A stretch of DNA of 64,000 nt, taken from NCBI GenBank assembly GCA_016946835.1, contig JACVTC010000197.1, positions 62,001-126,000 of the forward strand. Direction: 5' to 3'. The notes under the pieces are model-generated. The model was not told the DNA's origin. It searched no databases and saw only the letters and a program-made list of their open reading frames with translations. Below are positions 1 to 10,462 of this stretch, in pieces. This DNA comes from Neocallimastix lanati (nom. inval.) (lineage: Eukaryota; Neocallimastigomycota; Neocallimastigomycetes; Neocallimastigales; Neocallimastigaceae). Position numbers and translations under genes: made by a program. Numbering within the stretch: the stretch's first letter is position 1; each line of letters opens with the position of its first letter.

Positions 1-856
1 TTTCTACAATAAAGTTATATATTTTTATAAGAATATAGGCTGTATATTTTTTATAAAATATAATTTATAATAATATCGAACCTAAAATAAAAACTTATAA
101 AAATTAGTAAATACAAAAGAATGTTTATAAATAATAGAAATTAATTTGAAAGATTTATACATATCTACATAGAATACATTTAATAAAAAATATCATTAAA
201 TAAAAATAAATTTCTTAAATTTAAAATAAAGAAATAAAAATAAAATATAAATTTGTTTTAAAATTTATATTCAAAGTAATAAAAATTATAATAATAATAA
301 TAACAATAAATATAAAAAATATATATATATATTTATAAATAATAAAAAAAAAAAAAAAAAAAGCGAAAAGAGAAATATATATTAAAAGTGGGAAAAATAA
401 TTTAAAATAAATTAATTTATAAAGAATATATATAAAAAACAATTAATATTAAAGAAGTATTTATATAAAGCAATAAAAAGTGTTTATTTATTTTAATTCA
501 AAAAAAAAAAAAAAAAAAGTTTTTATATATATATATTTTTTTTTTAAATTTTTAATTTAGAGTTTAAAAATCAGTACTTAATAATTAATTAATTAAAAGT
601 CTAGTTTTTAAACTATCTCTTATTATTTTAGTTAATAATTATTTTATGTTATTTTGTTCTGAAAATAATTGTAATAATAGTAATATTGAAACAACTATAA
701 CGGATAAAATAGCATAAATTAAATAAGTACTAATTTAAATAATAATTATAATTTAAATCAAAGTTTAACTTCATAATTAGACAAACAAACAACTTTAAAT
801 TTAATCAAAATGCAAACCACTTACAGAATCAATTATGGCTTCGCTCTCATTGTAGG
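1..856. other. A/T-rich non-coding stretch
   Basis: This stretch is almost entirely A/T, with poly-A runs near 343-362 and 501-518. Short open frames here are low-complexity (Phe, Ile, Tyr, Lys) and look like chance. I see no gene or RNA in it. Confidence 0.6.
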
Positions 857-1190
857 ATGGATCTAAATAACGTCGATCATGTACAATTTCCATTTGAAAC
901 TGAAAATGCAAAAAAATTAATACAACAAAAGATCTTAGATAAAGTGATCATCGCTCAAAAGATCAAAGAACAAAATCAAGAATTAGCTCATTTTTAGCAA
1001 ATATTAATGAAAAAGGAAAAATAAATGAAGAAATAGAAAATAAGAACAATGTTTTGCTTTCTCCAATTGATTTAGATTTAATATCCAATAATTCAAGTAA
1101 TTTATTATTAAAAAAAAAAATAATGTAAATATAAACAATAATTTATATATTAATCCAAATGTAAACATTAACAACATCATAAGTAGTCTA
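857..1190 (+). pseudogene. Decayed gene fragment, frameshifted, unknown family
   Basis: From the ATG at 857 a 46-codon frame (MDLNNVDHVQFPFETENAKK at its start, then a charged helical stretch rich in Gln, Lys and Glu) ends at a TAG at 995-997. A one-base shift reopens a frame that continues in the same hydrophilic style (ANINEKGKINEEIENKN, then LLSPIDLDLISNNSS). Another shift near the poly-A at 1108-1119 leads into an Asn-rich run up to about 1190. The use of G and C here is clearly above the surrounding DNA, so I read it as a broken exon rather than noise. It meets a separate relic on the opposite strand end to end. I do not recognise the family. Confidence 0.35.
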
Positions 1191-1751
1191 ATTAATCCAA
1201 AAATGACCAGTAAAGAAGCAACAGCACTATCAACTAATGGTATAAATAAATACATTGAATTAATTCCATCTTTATCATAGAAAGCACCAGAACAACTAGT
1301 TTTAATATTATTATATTTTAATAACTCTTTAAGAGCTTTAGAATCAGAAATAGCAAGTTCATAATGACTAATTGGAGTAAGAATATCTTTATAATCAGTT
1401 GAGGAATCTGGAACATCAAAGACTATATCTTTATATTTCATTTGAATTTGATCTGCTAATTATTACCTTCAGAATTTAATTGAGAACCTACAGTAGCTTT
1501 AACTTGAGTAATATCAGAAAAATCTTTGAAGTATCTGGTTCTGAATTTAAATATGCTACTCTGAAATTTTTTTTTTTTTGATAATTTTCAATTTGTATTT
1601 TAAGTTCAACAAGAAAAATTTGATGAATAATAGAATTAAATAAAGCACCATTTTCATTTTCTAAATAAATTGAATTAATAGGTAATGTAACGGAATAGAA
1701 GAGAATACTATAACTATCTAAATAATTTGAATAATAGAATTTTTGTTCCAT
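1190..1751 (-). pseudogene. Decayed protein gene, two frameshifts, unknown family
   Basis: Reading the minus strand from the ATG at 1751, the translation starts MEQKFYYSNYLDSYSILFY. It breaks at the T/A run at 1567-1580 and resumes one frame over with DITQVKATVGSQLNSEG. It breaks again at a TAG near 1458 and resumes with LADQIQMKYKDIVFDVP, running on to CSGAFYDKDGINSMYLFIP near 1200. The three segments are consistent in composition and abut exactly, so this is most likely one gene with two small indels. No domain is recognisable. Confidence 0.4.
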
Positions 1752-1893
1752 CAGTAATATATAATGTTTTCATTTTAATTGAAATGCCGGAATATTTGTT
1801 ATAAATATTCTTAAAGATAAAAACAAATAATCTTTAATATATCTGTAATAATATCATGAAATAAAAGAAACAAAACTAATGGAGATAATATTG

Positions 1894-2403
1894 TCAACAA
1901 TAATGATAATGACAATAATAATAGCAATAATAATGGTTAAATCGGTAATAATAAATCAAAAATTTTAACAAATGAAAGTACAGCCGATATTACAACTGAA
2001 GAAACAAATAATACTGTTATTATCTCTTTGTATGGTACAAGTGTACTTGCCTTAATTACTATTATTGGATTTATCCTAATAAAAAAAATCATTTATGTAA
2101 AACGGTAACATCGATTTTTCATACTGCTCATTAAATTATGTTAGCCCAAAACCAAACTATTCAGTAGGTGGATTGCACGATAATTTGACTAATTCAAATA
2201 ATGACTTTAAACGTAATTATCAGTTCAGATTTTACAAAATAATTATCAATCTCAAGTTAGTTATTCAATTTCCTAAAGTGATGGTTCATGTGTCAACATG
2301 GAATAAAATTCTGATGTTTTCTAAACCGAAACTAATTTTAATAGTCGTAGAACAACAGACTATAAGGAAACAAAGGTTTAATTGTATTCTTGGTAGACAA
2401 TGA
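1894..2403 (+). pseudogene. Relic of a single-pass membrane protein
   Basis: On the plus strand an Asn/Asp-rich stretch is interrupted by a TAA near 1938. A Thr/Glu-rich juxtamembrane segment (NESTADITTEETNNT) follows. Next comes a clear hydrophobic helix (VIISLYGTSVLALITIIGF) at about 2008-2070, closed by basic residues (LIKKIIYVKR), then a stop near 2106. Further down, in other frames, fragments such as YVSPKPNYSVGGLHDNLTN look like a decayed cytoplasmic tail. The layout (Asn-rich ectodomain, one helix, basic stop-transfer) matches a type I membrane protein. The gene is broken by stops and frameshifts. The family is unknown. Confidence 0.4.
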
Positions 2404-2608
2404 AGTAGATATTAATAATGAATATAAATTTAGGGAAACACAATTTTTTTTATGCATGTAAAAGTTGAAATAAAAAATTTTGTAGAAATAAAGATTTATT
2501 AGAATATCTAATAATAATAATACTTGTAATAGATATATAAATAATAATCATAAAAACGAAACAAAAAATATTAATTATTACAGTTTAATGAGTGTAGTTC
2601 TTTAAATT

Positions 2609-2609
2609 T

Positions 2610-2658
<49 letters not shown>
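2609..2658. repeat. Poly-A tract of about 50 bases
   Basis: An uninterrupted A run. It may be a retroposition tail or simple homopolymer growth; runs of 20-45 A or T are common across the window (for example 3331-3370, 17530-17568, 51551-51580, 56128-56171). Confidence 0.8.
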
Positions 2659-2661
<3 letters not shown>

Positions 2662-2714
2662 GACTAAAGAAATTAATTAAATCTTAAAATTTTTGATTTT
2701 GACTTAGATATAAA

Positions 2715-3060
2715 ATTAATTTGGTTAATTTGTATATGATGAGGAAAATTTTCTATCCATTTGGTATCTTTATCATCCCTTACGATTGTACAACAACCAT
2801 ATTCAGTCAAGAGTATTTCAACATTAGTCTTGCTAGTAGGATCTTGATAAACAACTCAATCATAATAACGAACTCGGTTAAACTCAATCGGTTGATTGTA
2901 AGATGCAATTACCACTTCTGTTGCTTGTAAAATAACATTTATTACTTTTAATATTAACATAACCTTTAATGTCAAAGTCATCAGGGTTATCTCTATTGTT
3001 TGGAACAAATATCATACTAGTATGCTCATTTCTATTATAGCAATCTGAAAAAAAAAATAC
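2715..3060 (-). pseudogene. Cysteine-containing extracellular-type protein relic
   Basis: The minus strand from about 3050 downwards reads SDCYNRNEHTSMIFVPNN, then DDFDIKGYVNIKSNKCYF and TSNRSGNCILQSTD before a TGA. A shifted frame continues with RVRYYD, a second TGA, VVYQDPTSKTNVEILLTEYG and CCTIVRDDKDTKWIENF. Cysteines are spaced as in a disulfide-bonded secreted domain. The interruptions are TGA stops plus at least one frameshift; at least one TGA sits where Trp would fit, as expected for a TGG to TGA change. It probably belongs with the fragment at 3211-3600 on the same strand. Confidence 0.4.
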
Positions 3061-3210
3061 CATTTTAAGTATCTATATCTTTGATTCACAATTTATAAAC
3101 AATCCTTGATGTTATCTTAAATAATTATTTTCTTTTTGTTGTAAACCAGCCAAATCATTTTATTCGATATATATTATATAGTATTATACTAAAATTATAA
3201 TATATTAATA

Positions 3211-3329
3211 TTAAACACCGAATATAATTAAATTGCTTATAAGATTTAGTATCACTAGCTTTAGTATTGGAGTTATAACGAGCATACAAAATACAATGAA
3301 CACAATTATAATCAAAAATCCTAGAATAC

Positions 3330-3372
<43 letters not shown>

Positions 3373-3600
3373 CAAGATTATGTTCAGTGTCAGTTTTCCT
3401 CTCTGGTTGTTTAGGTAAGATGCATTCTTAATCACAATATCCTTTGCATATTCATCTTCATTGGTTCAAGGATCTCCTACAAATCTACCACAATGTCCAT
3501 CTATACAAAGTTTGATATCTCGGTTTTCATTAAATACACATCTAGTATCCACACATTTATTTGTAAAGCATTAAATGAGGAATAATTATTTCCGCTGCAA
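3211..3600 (-). pseudogene. Cys-rich plus transmembrane C-terminus relic, split by poly-A
   Basis: Reading down from about 3560 on the minus strand: CVDTRCVFNENRDIKLCIDG, then HCGRFVGDP, a TGA, TNEDEYAKDIVIKNASYLNN. A 40-base poly-A/T tract at 3331-3370 then separates this from a strongly hydrophobic helix (FLIIIVFIVFCMLVITPILK). The arrangement of a small cysteine-rich domain followed by one helix suggests the membrane-proximal end of a surface protein. The poly-A/T lies inside the old coding region, either a homopolymer expansion or an insertion. Broken and presumably not expressed. Confidence 0.4.
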
Positions 3601-3636
3601 CTCTTAATTCAAGTCTAACTTCATAGAAAGCTAGAC

Positions 3637-3886
3637 TTGAGGGGGAGTGTTAAAATATAAATATTGAAGTTTTGTATATATATAATATTAAGGAGTTTTG
3701 TGATATATTTTAATATATATATTGTCAAGTATAAGACCAATAATATATTTGTGTAACCTAAATAAAATAACTATAAATATTTTATAATATAAAATTCTTC
3801 AATAATAACTCCTTTTAATAAAACAGATGAAATTAGATTTACATTTTCTATAAACATAAATAAAACGAATCTTTTACTTTTTAACA
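3637..3886 (+). mobile_element. Ty1/copia 3' LTR with polypurine tract
   Basis: The purine-rich ACTTGAGGGGGAG at 3635-3647 is the polypurine-tract form typical of Ty1/copia elements. It is followed directly by TGTTAAAATATAAATATTG, and the segment closes with ACTTTTTAACA at 3886. TGTTAA at 3648 and TTAACA at 3881-3886 form the short inverted ends of an LTR of about 239 bases. The relic coding DNA upstream is not recognisably copia, so the internal part is lost or unrecognisable. The TTTTA satellite starts immediately after the LTR. Confidence 0.6.
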
Positions 3887-3887
3887 T

Positions 3888-4448
3888 ACTATTTATTTTA
3901 TTTTATTTTATTTTATTTTATTTTATTTTATTTTATTTTATTTTATTTTATTTTATTTTATTTTATTTTATTTTATTTTATTTTATTTTATTTTATTTTA
4001 TTTTATTTTATTTTATTTTATTTTATTTTATTTTATTTTATTTTATTTTATTTTATTTTATTTTATTTTATTTTATTTTATTTTATTTTATTTTATTTTA
4101 TTTTATTTTATTTTATTTTATTTTATTTTATTTTATTTTATTTTATTTTATTTTATTTTATTTTATTTTATTTTATTTTATTTTATTTTATTTTATTTTA
4201 TTTTATTTTATTTTATTTTATTTTATTTTATTTTATTTTATTTTATTTTATTTTATTTTATTTTATTTTATTTTATTTTATTTTATTTTATTTTATTTTA
4301 TTTTATTTTATTTTATTTTATTTTATTTTATTTTATTTTATTTTATTTTATTTTATTTTATTTTATTTTATTTTATTTTATTTTATTTTATTTTATTTTA
4401 TTTTATTTTATTTTATTTTATTTTATTTTATTTTATTTTATTTTTTTT
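3888..4448. repeat. (TTTTA)n microsatellite, over 500 bases
   Basis: An almost perfect tandem array of the 5-base unit TTTTA, more than 100 copies, broken only by a short T run at 4440-4451. It is the longest of several TTTTA arrays in the window. Its near-perfection suggests recent expansion or homogenisation. Confidence 0.95.
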
Positions 4449-5062
4449 TTTATTTTATTTTATTTTATTTTATTTTATTCAATCTGTACTTTATATTTAA
4501 TATTCTACTATTTATTTTATTTTATTTTATTTTATTTTATTTTATTTTATTCAATCTGTACTTTATATTTAATATTCTACTATTTATTTTATTTTATTTT
4601 ATTTTATTTTATTTTATTTTATTCAATCTGTACTTTATATTTAATATTCTACTATTTATTTTATTTTATTTTATTTTATTTAATCTGTACTTTAATAATA
4701 TTTATATTTTACTATTTATTTTATTTTATTTTATTTTATTTTATTTTATTTTATTTTATTTTATTTAATCTGTACTTTAATAATATTTATATTTTACTAT
4801 TTATTTTATTTTATTTTATTTTATTTTATTTTATTTTATTTAATCTGTACTTTAATAATATTTATATTTTACTATTTATTTTATTTTATTTTATTTTATT
4901 TTATTTTATTTTATTTTATTTAATCTGTACTTTAATAATATTTATATTTTACTATTTATTTTATTTTATTTTATTTTATTTTATTTTATTTAATCTGTAC
5001 TTTAATAATATTTATATTTTACTATTTATTTTATTTTATTTTATTTTATTTTTATTCAATCT
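4449..5062. repeat. Composite satellite: TTTTA blocks with CAATCTGTACTT linker
   Basis: Blocks of 4-9 TTTTA units alternate at least eight times with a linker that reads about TAATCTGTACTTTAATAAT then ATTTATATTTTACTATTTA. The first linkers are a slightly different version (CAATCTGTACTTTATATTTA). This gives a higher-order repeat of roughly 60-90 bases. The same linker recurs in introns at about 13330-13420 and 59610-59880. Confidence 0.9.
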
Positions 5063-5320
5063 GTACTTATATTTATATTTCAACCCAATATATAAGAGGT
5101 ATTTACACAAAAATTGAGATGGTATAATATCACCATTCAAGAGAAAAGTTTCCATCGTATAAATGGTAATATATAAACCATATATTATAAGAGATGTTTT
5201 AGATACATCTAATATTAACGGTGTAATAATATTAAATAATTTTAAAGGGAAATTATTAGATTAAAAATATATTTTAAGAAATTTTTTTAGCAATATTTAA
5301 ATTGAATTAAATAATTAATA
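5063..5320. other. A/T spacer between satellite and LINE tail
   Basis: Non-coding A/T-rich DNA between the composite satellite and the 3' end of LINE copy 1. It contains a partial self-similar segment (ATGGTATAATA type words) but no gene I can support. Confidence 0.4.
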
Positions 5321-5623
5321 TTTTTTTTTTTCTTTTTTTTTTTTTTTAACGGAAGCAAACTTGTTTCATCTTTATTAATTAAATATATGATAAAATACAT
5401 TTAATAAAAAGAAAAAAATATAAAAAATAAACAAAAAATAAAACACAAAATAAAAAAAAATGGTATAATATATTCTAGTTTCAATTAATTAATATTTGTA
5501 AGACTTCACAAGAGCATTATTATACTGAAGTATAATAATTAATTTTGACTTCACAATGTTAATCATAATTTTAATATACTAAATTATGATTTTCATTGGT
5601 TGCGCTAGCCCTGCTGGCCTGTC

Positions 5624-6925
5624 TTACTGTTTCTTCAGCATTGACGCTCTTGGTAGTAGAGTATGATTCGATTTGAACCTATTGAGCAAAGACCATTGCT
5701 GGCCAATAGCAATAGGTATAATCGATTGGAGAACTGCCGCTGTAACCACCAAGAACGGAGTATCAGAATAAGCACCTGATTTCATCTGGCACTTAAATAG
5801 ATCCTTCCATTCCCTTGTACTATTATTAATACTTCGATCTTCAAGAAGGAAATTAAACACTTTTTCACACACACTAGAATCAATATACACATTATTTTCA
5901 ATACTATTACTAGCATTACTAAAAAAACTATCACTAATATTATTATAACTATTATTACTATTACTATTATTACTATTACTATTATTACTATTATTATTAT
6001 TACTATTACTATTATTACTATTATTATTATTACTATTATTATTATTACTATTACTATTATTACTATTACTATTATTACTATTACTATTATTACTATTACT
6101 ATTATTACTATTACTATTATTACTATTACTATTATTACTATTACTATTATTACTATTACTATTATTACTATTACTATTATTACTATTACTATTATTACTA
6201 TTACTATTATCATTATTACTATTAACTATATCATTTGTTAGGTTGCCACGGTAAAAAGCATTATATAAAAATAAAATTTTATTATTAACTTTACTACGAA
6301 TATGATTGAAAAAAGGACAATCAATTAACCAATGACTTATCCATTGTTTATTACTTTTACAACAGGGACAAAAATTAGGACACATTTGATTTATTATTTT
6401 TGCAGCTTTAGCAATTCTTGCATCTAATCTATATCCGCTTCGTGCTCTCAATAGCCAATAGAAACCATATGAAAGATCAGGATATTCATAACAAAGTTTT
6501 ATAAATTTTGATGTTTCTTCGAATTTGTTTTTGTCATAAAACTCAGCTTTAATAGAATTGATTTTCATATCTCTATTCCAATAAAAATCCTTGATTTTAT
6601 TATCGTTATTACCTCTTTTCTCTAGTTTACGTTTAAGAGTTCTACTTTCTTTTGTCCATGTATATTTTCTAGATTTTGGAATATTATTAACTAAATAGGA
6701 AATAATACAATTTGAATCTTTCCATTTATCAAAACATTTGAATTGAGACAAAGCACACTTAGCTGACAATGGAGGAATATTTAAATCTTTTGAAATAGAA
6801 TAAACATTAATAAATGATTTGGCTTTTTGTATACCTGCAATCCATCTTAATCCTTTATTAATTAATTTCTGAGTGTTATTTGTTCTCGCTTTATTTGAAT
6901 CAAGTAAAGGCGCAAATAAGTGACT
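5624..6925 (-). pseudogene. LINE copy 1: C-terminal region with zinc knuckle and Asn/Ser expansion
   Basis: A long open frame follows the RT after a one-base frameshift near 6915. It contains the conserved TWTKESRTLKRKL segment, also present in copy 3 as SWTKESRTLYKKI. Then comes the zinc knuckle CPCCKSNKQWISHWLIDC (CxxC, 8 residues, H, 4 residues, C) at about 6300-6370. An in-frame Asn/Ser repeat encoded by alternating AAT/AGT (plus-strand positions 5949-6210) has grown between two conserved blocks. The frame stays open through it and resumes with an element-like tail (STREWKDLFKCQM, then PFLVVTAAVLQ). Copy 3 lacks the expansion, so it arose in this copy or a close ancestor. Confidence 0.75.
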
Positions 6926-8421
6926 TTACTAAGTACATAAGAGTTAATTATAATCTTCTTAAATGGAATAGGAATTTTGGAATTTGAAAAAAATTTACTA
7001 ACAGAAAAGAGAGCTTTAGTAACTTTAGAGTTTAGTAATTTAATAATAGGGTTCAACGATAAGCTTTTATCAAATGGTATACCTAAGTAAGTATAACATT
7101 TAGTTATTGGGATTGGTTGACCAGCAAGATAAAAAGTAGGATCTCTTTTATTTTGAAAAAGAGGTATGTCTAGTCGAATCACCATCGTTGCACACTTGTT
7201 AATTCCAAAATTCATCATATTAAATTTAGCCCATTCATTTACCCTCTTAAGCATTTTTTTTAACTTAGTTCTTGATGGTGCGCATAGAACAATATCATCT
7301 GCAAAGAGTCCACCACAACATCTAGATTCGCCTAAAGGAATTCCAAATTCTGAAAAATCATTAAAAATGTCATTAATAAAATGATTGAAAAGAATTGGTG
7401 ATAGTGGACAACCTTGTCTAACTCCTTTCATAATATTAAAATATTCCGAATATTGGACATCAATTTTAACTCTGGCTTTGGAAGTCAAATATAGATTTTT
7501 TATAAATTGATAACATTTACCTCTAATACCTACAGCATCTAATTAATATAAAATATTACCTATTGGAACAGAATCATATGCCTTTTTTAAATCTAGAAAA
7601 GCAAGGTAAGTTTCTTTATTATCATTTTTACGCCTTTGACAAATTTCTCGAATTGAAATAAATACACTAACACATTCTTCTTTAGTACGAAATCCAAATT
7701 ACTCTGGCCTAATAAAATTATTTTTAAGTCCATATTCTGAAATTCTTTTGGAGACTATTTTCGAAATGAGTTTTATACCATTGTTAATCAGAGAGATACC
7801 TCTATAATTGTCACAATCAGATAGATCATCTCCTTTTTTAGGAATAGATATAATACTTGCTTCATTCCATGTGCTAGGAAATTCTCCATTCCAAATTCTT
7901 GAGTATATCTTCTGTAAACAATTTAAACCAGAAGCAGAATTATTTACTGAATTTTCGTCATCCGGAGGAATTAAAGCTTTATAAAATTCAATAGGAATTC
8001 CATCCGGGCCTGAAGCTTTATAATTTGGAGTAGCTAAAATTGCTTCTTTAATTTCTTCTATACTAATGTCTTGATTTATATCCCATTCATTGTGTTTCAT
8101 ATACCTAATTGTACCATTGGAAAATTTATTAGACCATTCGATTAATGCACTATTGATATCAGAATGGCTTGAAGCATGTTTTTTATAGTGATTGTGCCAT
8201 AGTTCTAACTGTTCTTTAGTAGAAGTAGCTAGTTTACCATTTTTGTCCTTTACTGGAGAATTTGACATATTTTTAAATTTATCTACTTTTGCTGTTGTTT
8301 TAAGCCATTTCCAAGTTTTCTTTGGGTTATGAGATTTCATATATTCACATCCTGTATTGATCCAATGTTGGTATTCAGTTTTCCTATAAATATTACACAT
8401 ATGATGAATAATTTTGCACAT
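6862..8421 (-). pseudogene. LINE copy 1: reverse transcriptase domain
   Basis: RT motifs appear in order on the minus strand: KASGPDGIPIEFYKAL near 8030-7980, WNEASIISIPKKGD, NYRGISLINNGIKLISKI, LAFLDLKKAYDSVP (motif A catalytic Asp) near 7600, MKGVRQGCPLSPILFN near 7430, and GLFADDIVLCAPS (motif C FADD) near 7300. The domain is full length and the catalytic aspartates are kept. It is interrupted by TAA where PEQxGFR is usual (about 7698) and by another TAA after NILY (about 7543). A frameshift near 6915 ends the frame early. The position and type of defects indicate an inactive but fairly recent copy. Confidence 0.85.
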
Positions 8422-8442
8422 TCTATTATATTTTTTAATTAA

Positions 8443-9103
8443 TTATTCAAATTCATCTAAATTATGATAAGAACCTCTTCTTTTAATGGCTTTATATAAT
8501 TTCATTTTGAGTTTTTGCGAATTAAATATTTTCTGTGACATATGAAAAAAAGATTTTCTAACTTCTGATATTGACGTGATATTAAGTTCCTTAGCAATAT
8601 TGAATGAAGTTGAAATAAATTTTTTAGAAATATCATCAATATTAATATTAGGATCTGGAATCACATCCTCTAATACACTAAAATAGTTGTTGTTACAAAT
8701 AGATTCTTTTTCATTTATACATTTTAATCTATCCCATTTAACTGTCTTTTTAGGCAGAAAGAAAGAATTATCTGAATTAACTGATGAAAAACATTTACCT
8801 TTTATTAATAAAGGTTTATGATCCGAAATGGGGGGGGGGGGGAAAGTCAATAAAAGTACCATATGAAAGTAAATCTATTATATAATCATTGACAATGGCA
8901 TGATCTATATCAGATTCTCTATTACCTCTACTCCATGAAATTGAGGAGCCCCATAAGGGAAGAATTTTCCAATTACTAAATTTAGAGAGCAAATTACCTA
9001 TATAATGGCACAAAATTAGTAAAGAGTTTAATAAATTACTACAAGATTTAGGGTGAATCAATCTCTTACAACGTGATACATGAAATATATAGTTGAAATA
9101 CAA
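8443..9103 (-). pseudogene. LINE copy 1: truncated EEP endonuclease and linker
   Basis: Only the C-terminal third of the endonuclease/exonuclease/phosphatase domain remains. SRGNRESDIDHAIVND precedes a run of 12-13 G/C (8829-8841) that shifts the frame, and ISDHKPLLIKG follows with the SDH motif of APE-like LINE endonucleases. The region between endonuclease and RT (about 8780-8443) is charged and helical. The G run encodes Pro codons and is the only long G/C homopolymer in the window. Confidence 0.7.
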
Positions 9104-9593
9104 TTGAATACAATAGATTCATACATAAGAATAGTAATACTACATGAAAATAGAAATACAATGAGAATGTATTACATATTCTTGGGTGTAACTTATTTAT
9201 CAATGTTCCAAAAATGCACCATTGTATTCCGTAGTGAATGTTCACCAGAAAAAATTTTACCAATAACATTACCATTGCGCATAATGTTATTAATTAACAC
9301 AAAATATAACTTTACTACTATTTTGCACCAGTACTGTGGATCTACTTTATAAGAGTAAAGTTAATTCCCCTTGCAGGCGATTTAAATACATAAATCGAGT
9401 ACACCCCTGCTCGAGTTTAAATAATTAATATATTTTAAAAATTTTTATTCATGTAAAATTAAAGGTTAATTTAAAATAGGAATAAATAATAGTTTAATAA
9501 TATCAAGTTAATATTGTAAAATAGGATAATTTTATATACATATTCACCAATAAACCAATTTATTCATTATTGAATAACTAGGTTTAAGGGGAA
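9104..9593. other. Non-coding stretch upstream of copia LTR, possible element internal DNA
   Basis: Base composition at 9100-9420 is more balanced than the spacer DNA, and both strands carry open frames of 69-90 codons without recognisable motifs. It ends at the polypurine-like AGGTTTAAGGGGAA just before the LTR at 9594, so part of it may be internal copia sequence. I could not identify gag or pol motifs. Confidence 0.3.
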
Positions 9594-9786
9594 TGTTAGA
9601 ATAAGTGAAATATGAAAAATAAACTTCGATGTATTGAAACATATTGTAAAATAAATAATGTATAAGCCACAATGTATTAATATAAAAGTATTTAATTTAG
9701 AATAATTAAGTGCTAGTAACTCCTTATCATAAAATATTTTAATAAAATTGAAATAATTATAAACCATAAATTCATGACTCTTAACA
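9594..9786 (+). mobile_element. Second Ty1/copia-type LTR
   Basis: TGTTAGAATAAGTGAAATATG begins directly after the purine-rich AGGTTTAAGGGGAA. The segment ends CATGACTCTTAACA at 9786, so TGTTA and TAACA form matching inverted ends around about 193 bases. The structure is the same as at 3648-3886 but the sequence differs, so this is another family or a much older copy. No paired LTR is visible nearby, which suggests a truncated element or an LTR left by recombination. Confidence 0.5.
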
Positions 9787-10189
9787 GAGATAATCCTATT
9801 CTTTTTACACCTTTAATTTAAAAAAAAAAAAAATTAAATTTTCTTTAATTCTTCTGAATTTATTAATTTATATTATAGATAATTAATAAAGAAATTATAA
9901 AATTTTACATTAATAACCATAAACTAATATTCTTTTCTGTTTCTATTAAATTAAAAAAATTATTTTATTTGAATCAGATAAATAATATATCACTATCTCT
10001 AACATTTGTAATTCCAATATTTTTAATATTTAAGAAATATTATATAATAGTTTTATTAAAACCTAATTAAAAAAAATTTTATATATATAAATATAAATAA
10101 ATTGTAATTTTTTTTTATTATTATTTATTTAGTTTGTTAGTTTATTTATTTATTTATTTATTTATTTATTTTCTTTTTATTTATTCTTT
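9787..10189. other. A/T spacer
   Basis: Non-coding, with a (TTTA)n run at 10139-10168. Nothing else seen. Confidence 0.5.
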
Positions 10190-10455
10190 TTAAAAAGGTT
10201 CTTTCATACCATGCAATAATGGAATAATGATAGGAGTTAAAACATTTTTTTTTATTAATATTTTTTATTACAAAGGTATTATAATAATATATAATTCAAA
10301 AAAAAAATCCATTAATTCTAAATAATTTGAATAATTTATAAAAATAATTATTATTGTTACATTGTTACTTAAAAGTTAATTTTCAAATTTTTTGAAATTA
10401 AACCATAACATTAATTAAATTCTATTATGAAATATAAAAATAAAAATAAATAGAT
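10190..10455. repeat. A/T direct repeat, left copy
   Basis: This segment is repeated in diverged form at about 11010-11275. Both contain TCTTTTTAAAAA-like starts, CATTACAAA(A/G)GTATTATAAT, ATTGTTACTTAAAA and CATAACATTAATTAAATTC in the same order. The pair flanks the G+C-richer island at 10463-10855. Confidence 0.6.
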
Positions 10456-10462
10456 ACACATA

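Larger units (their letters stand above)
5321..9103 (-). mobile_element. LINE (non-LTR retrotransposon) copy 1, 5'-truncated
   Basis: The element reads on the minus strand. It starts inside the apurinic-endonuclease-like domain (about 9075-8780) and runs through a reverse transcriptase (about 8060-6930) and a C-terminal region with a CxxC-x8-H-x4-C zinc knuckle. It ends in a non-coding 3' part and a poly-A/T tract at about 5321-5348. 5' truncation and a 3' A tail are expected of target-primed reverse transcription. The open frame is broken by a poly-G frameshift (8829-8841), two TAA stops in the RT and a one-base frameshift near 6915, so this copy is dead. Two more fragments of related elements lie at 15.2-17.2 kb and 43.5-44.8 kb. 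Confidence 0.85.

Noticed and set aside
2721-2930. Plus-strand frame of 69 codons
   Set aside because: The opposite strand carries the coherent cysteine-containing relic; this frame is its shadow.
5782-6213. Poly-Ile/Val minus-strand frame
   Set aside because: Alternative frame of the Asn/Ser repeat in LINE copy 1.
6862-8421. TAA stops in the LINE RT as recoded codons
   Set aside because: All eight genes whose 3' end lies in the window finish at TAA, so TAA is a normal stop here. The element also carries frameshifts.
9080-9352. 90-codon plus-strand frame as a gene
   Set aside because: No recognisable motif, it overlaps the truncated LINE end, and the opposite strand is equally open. It is left as an unassigned stretch.
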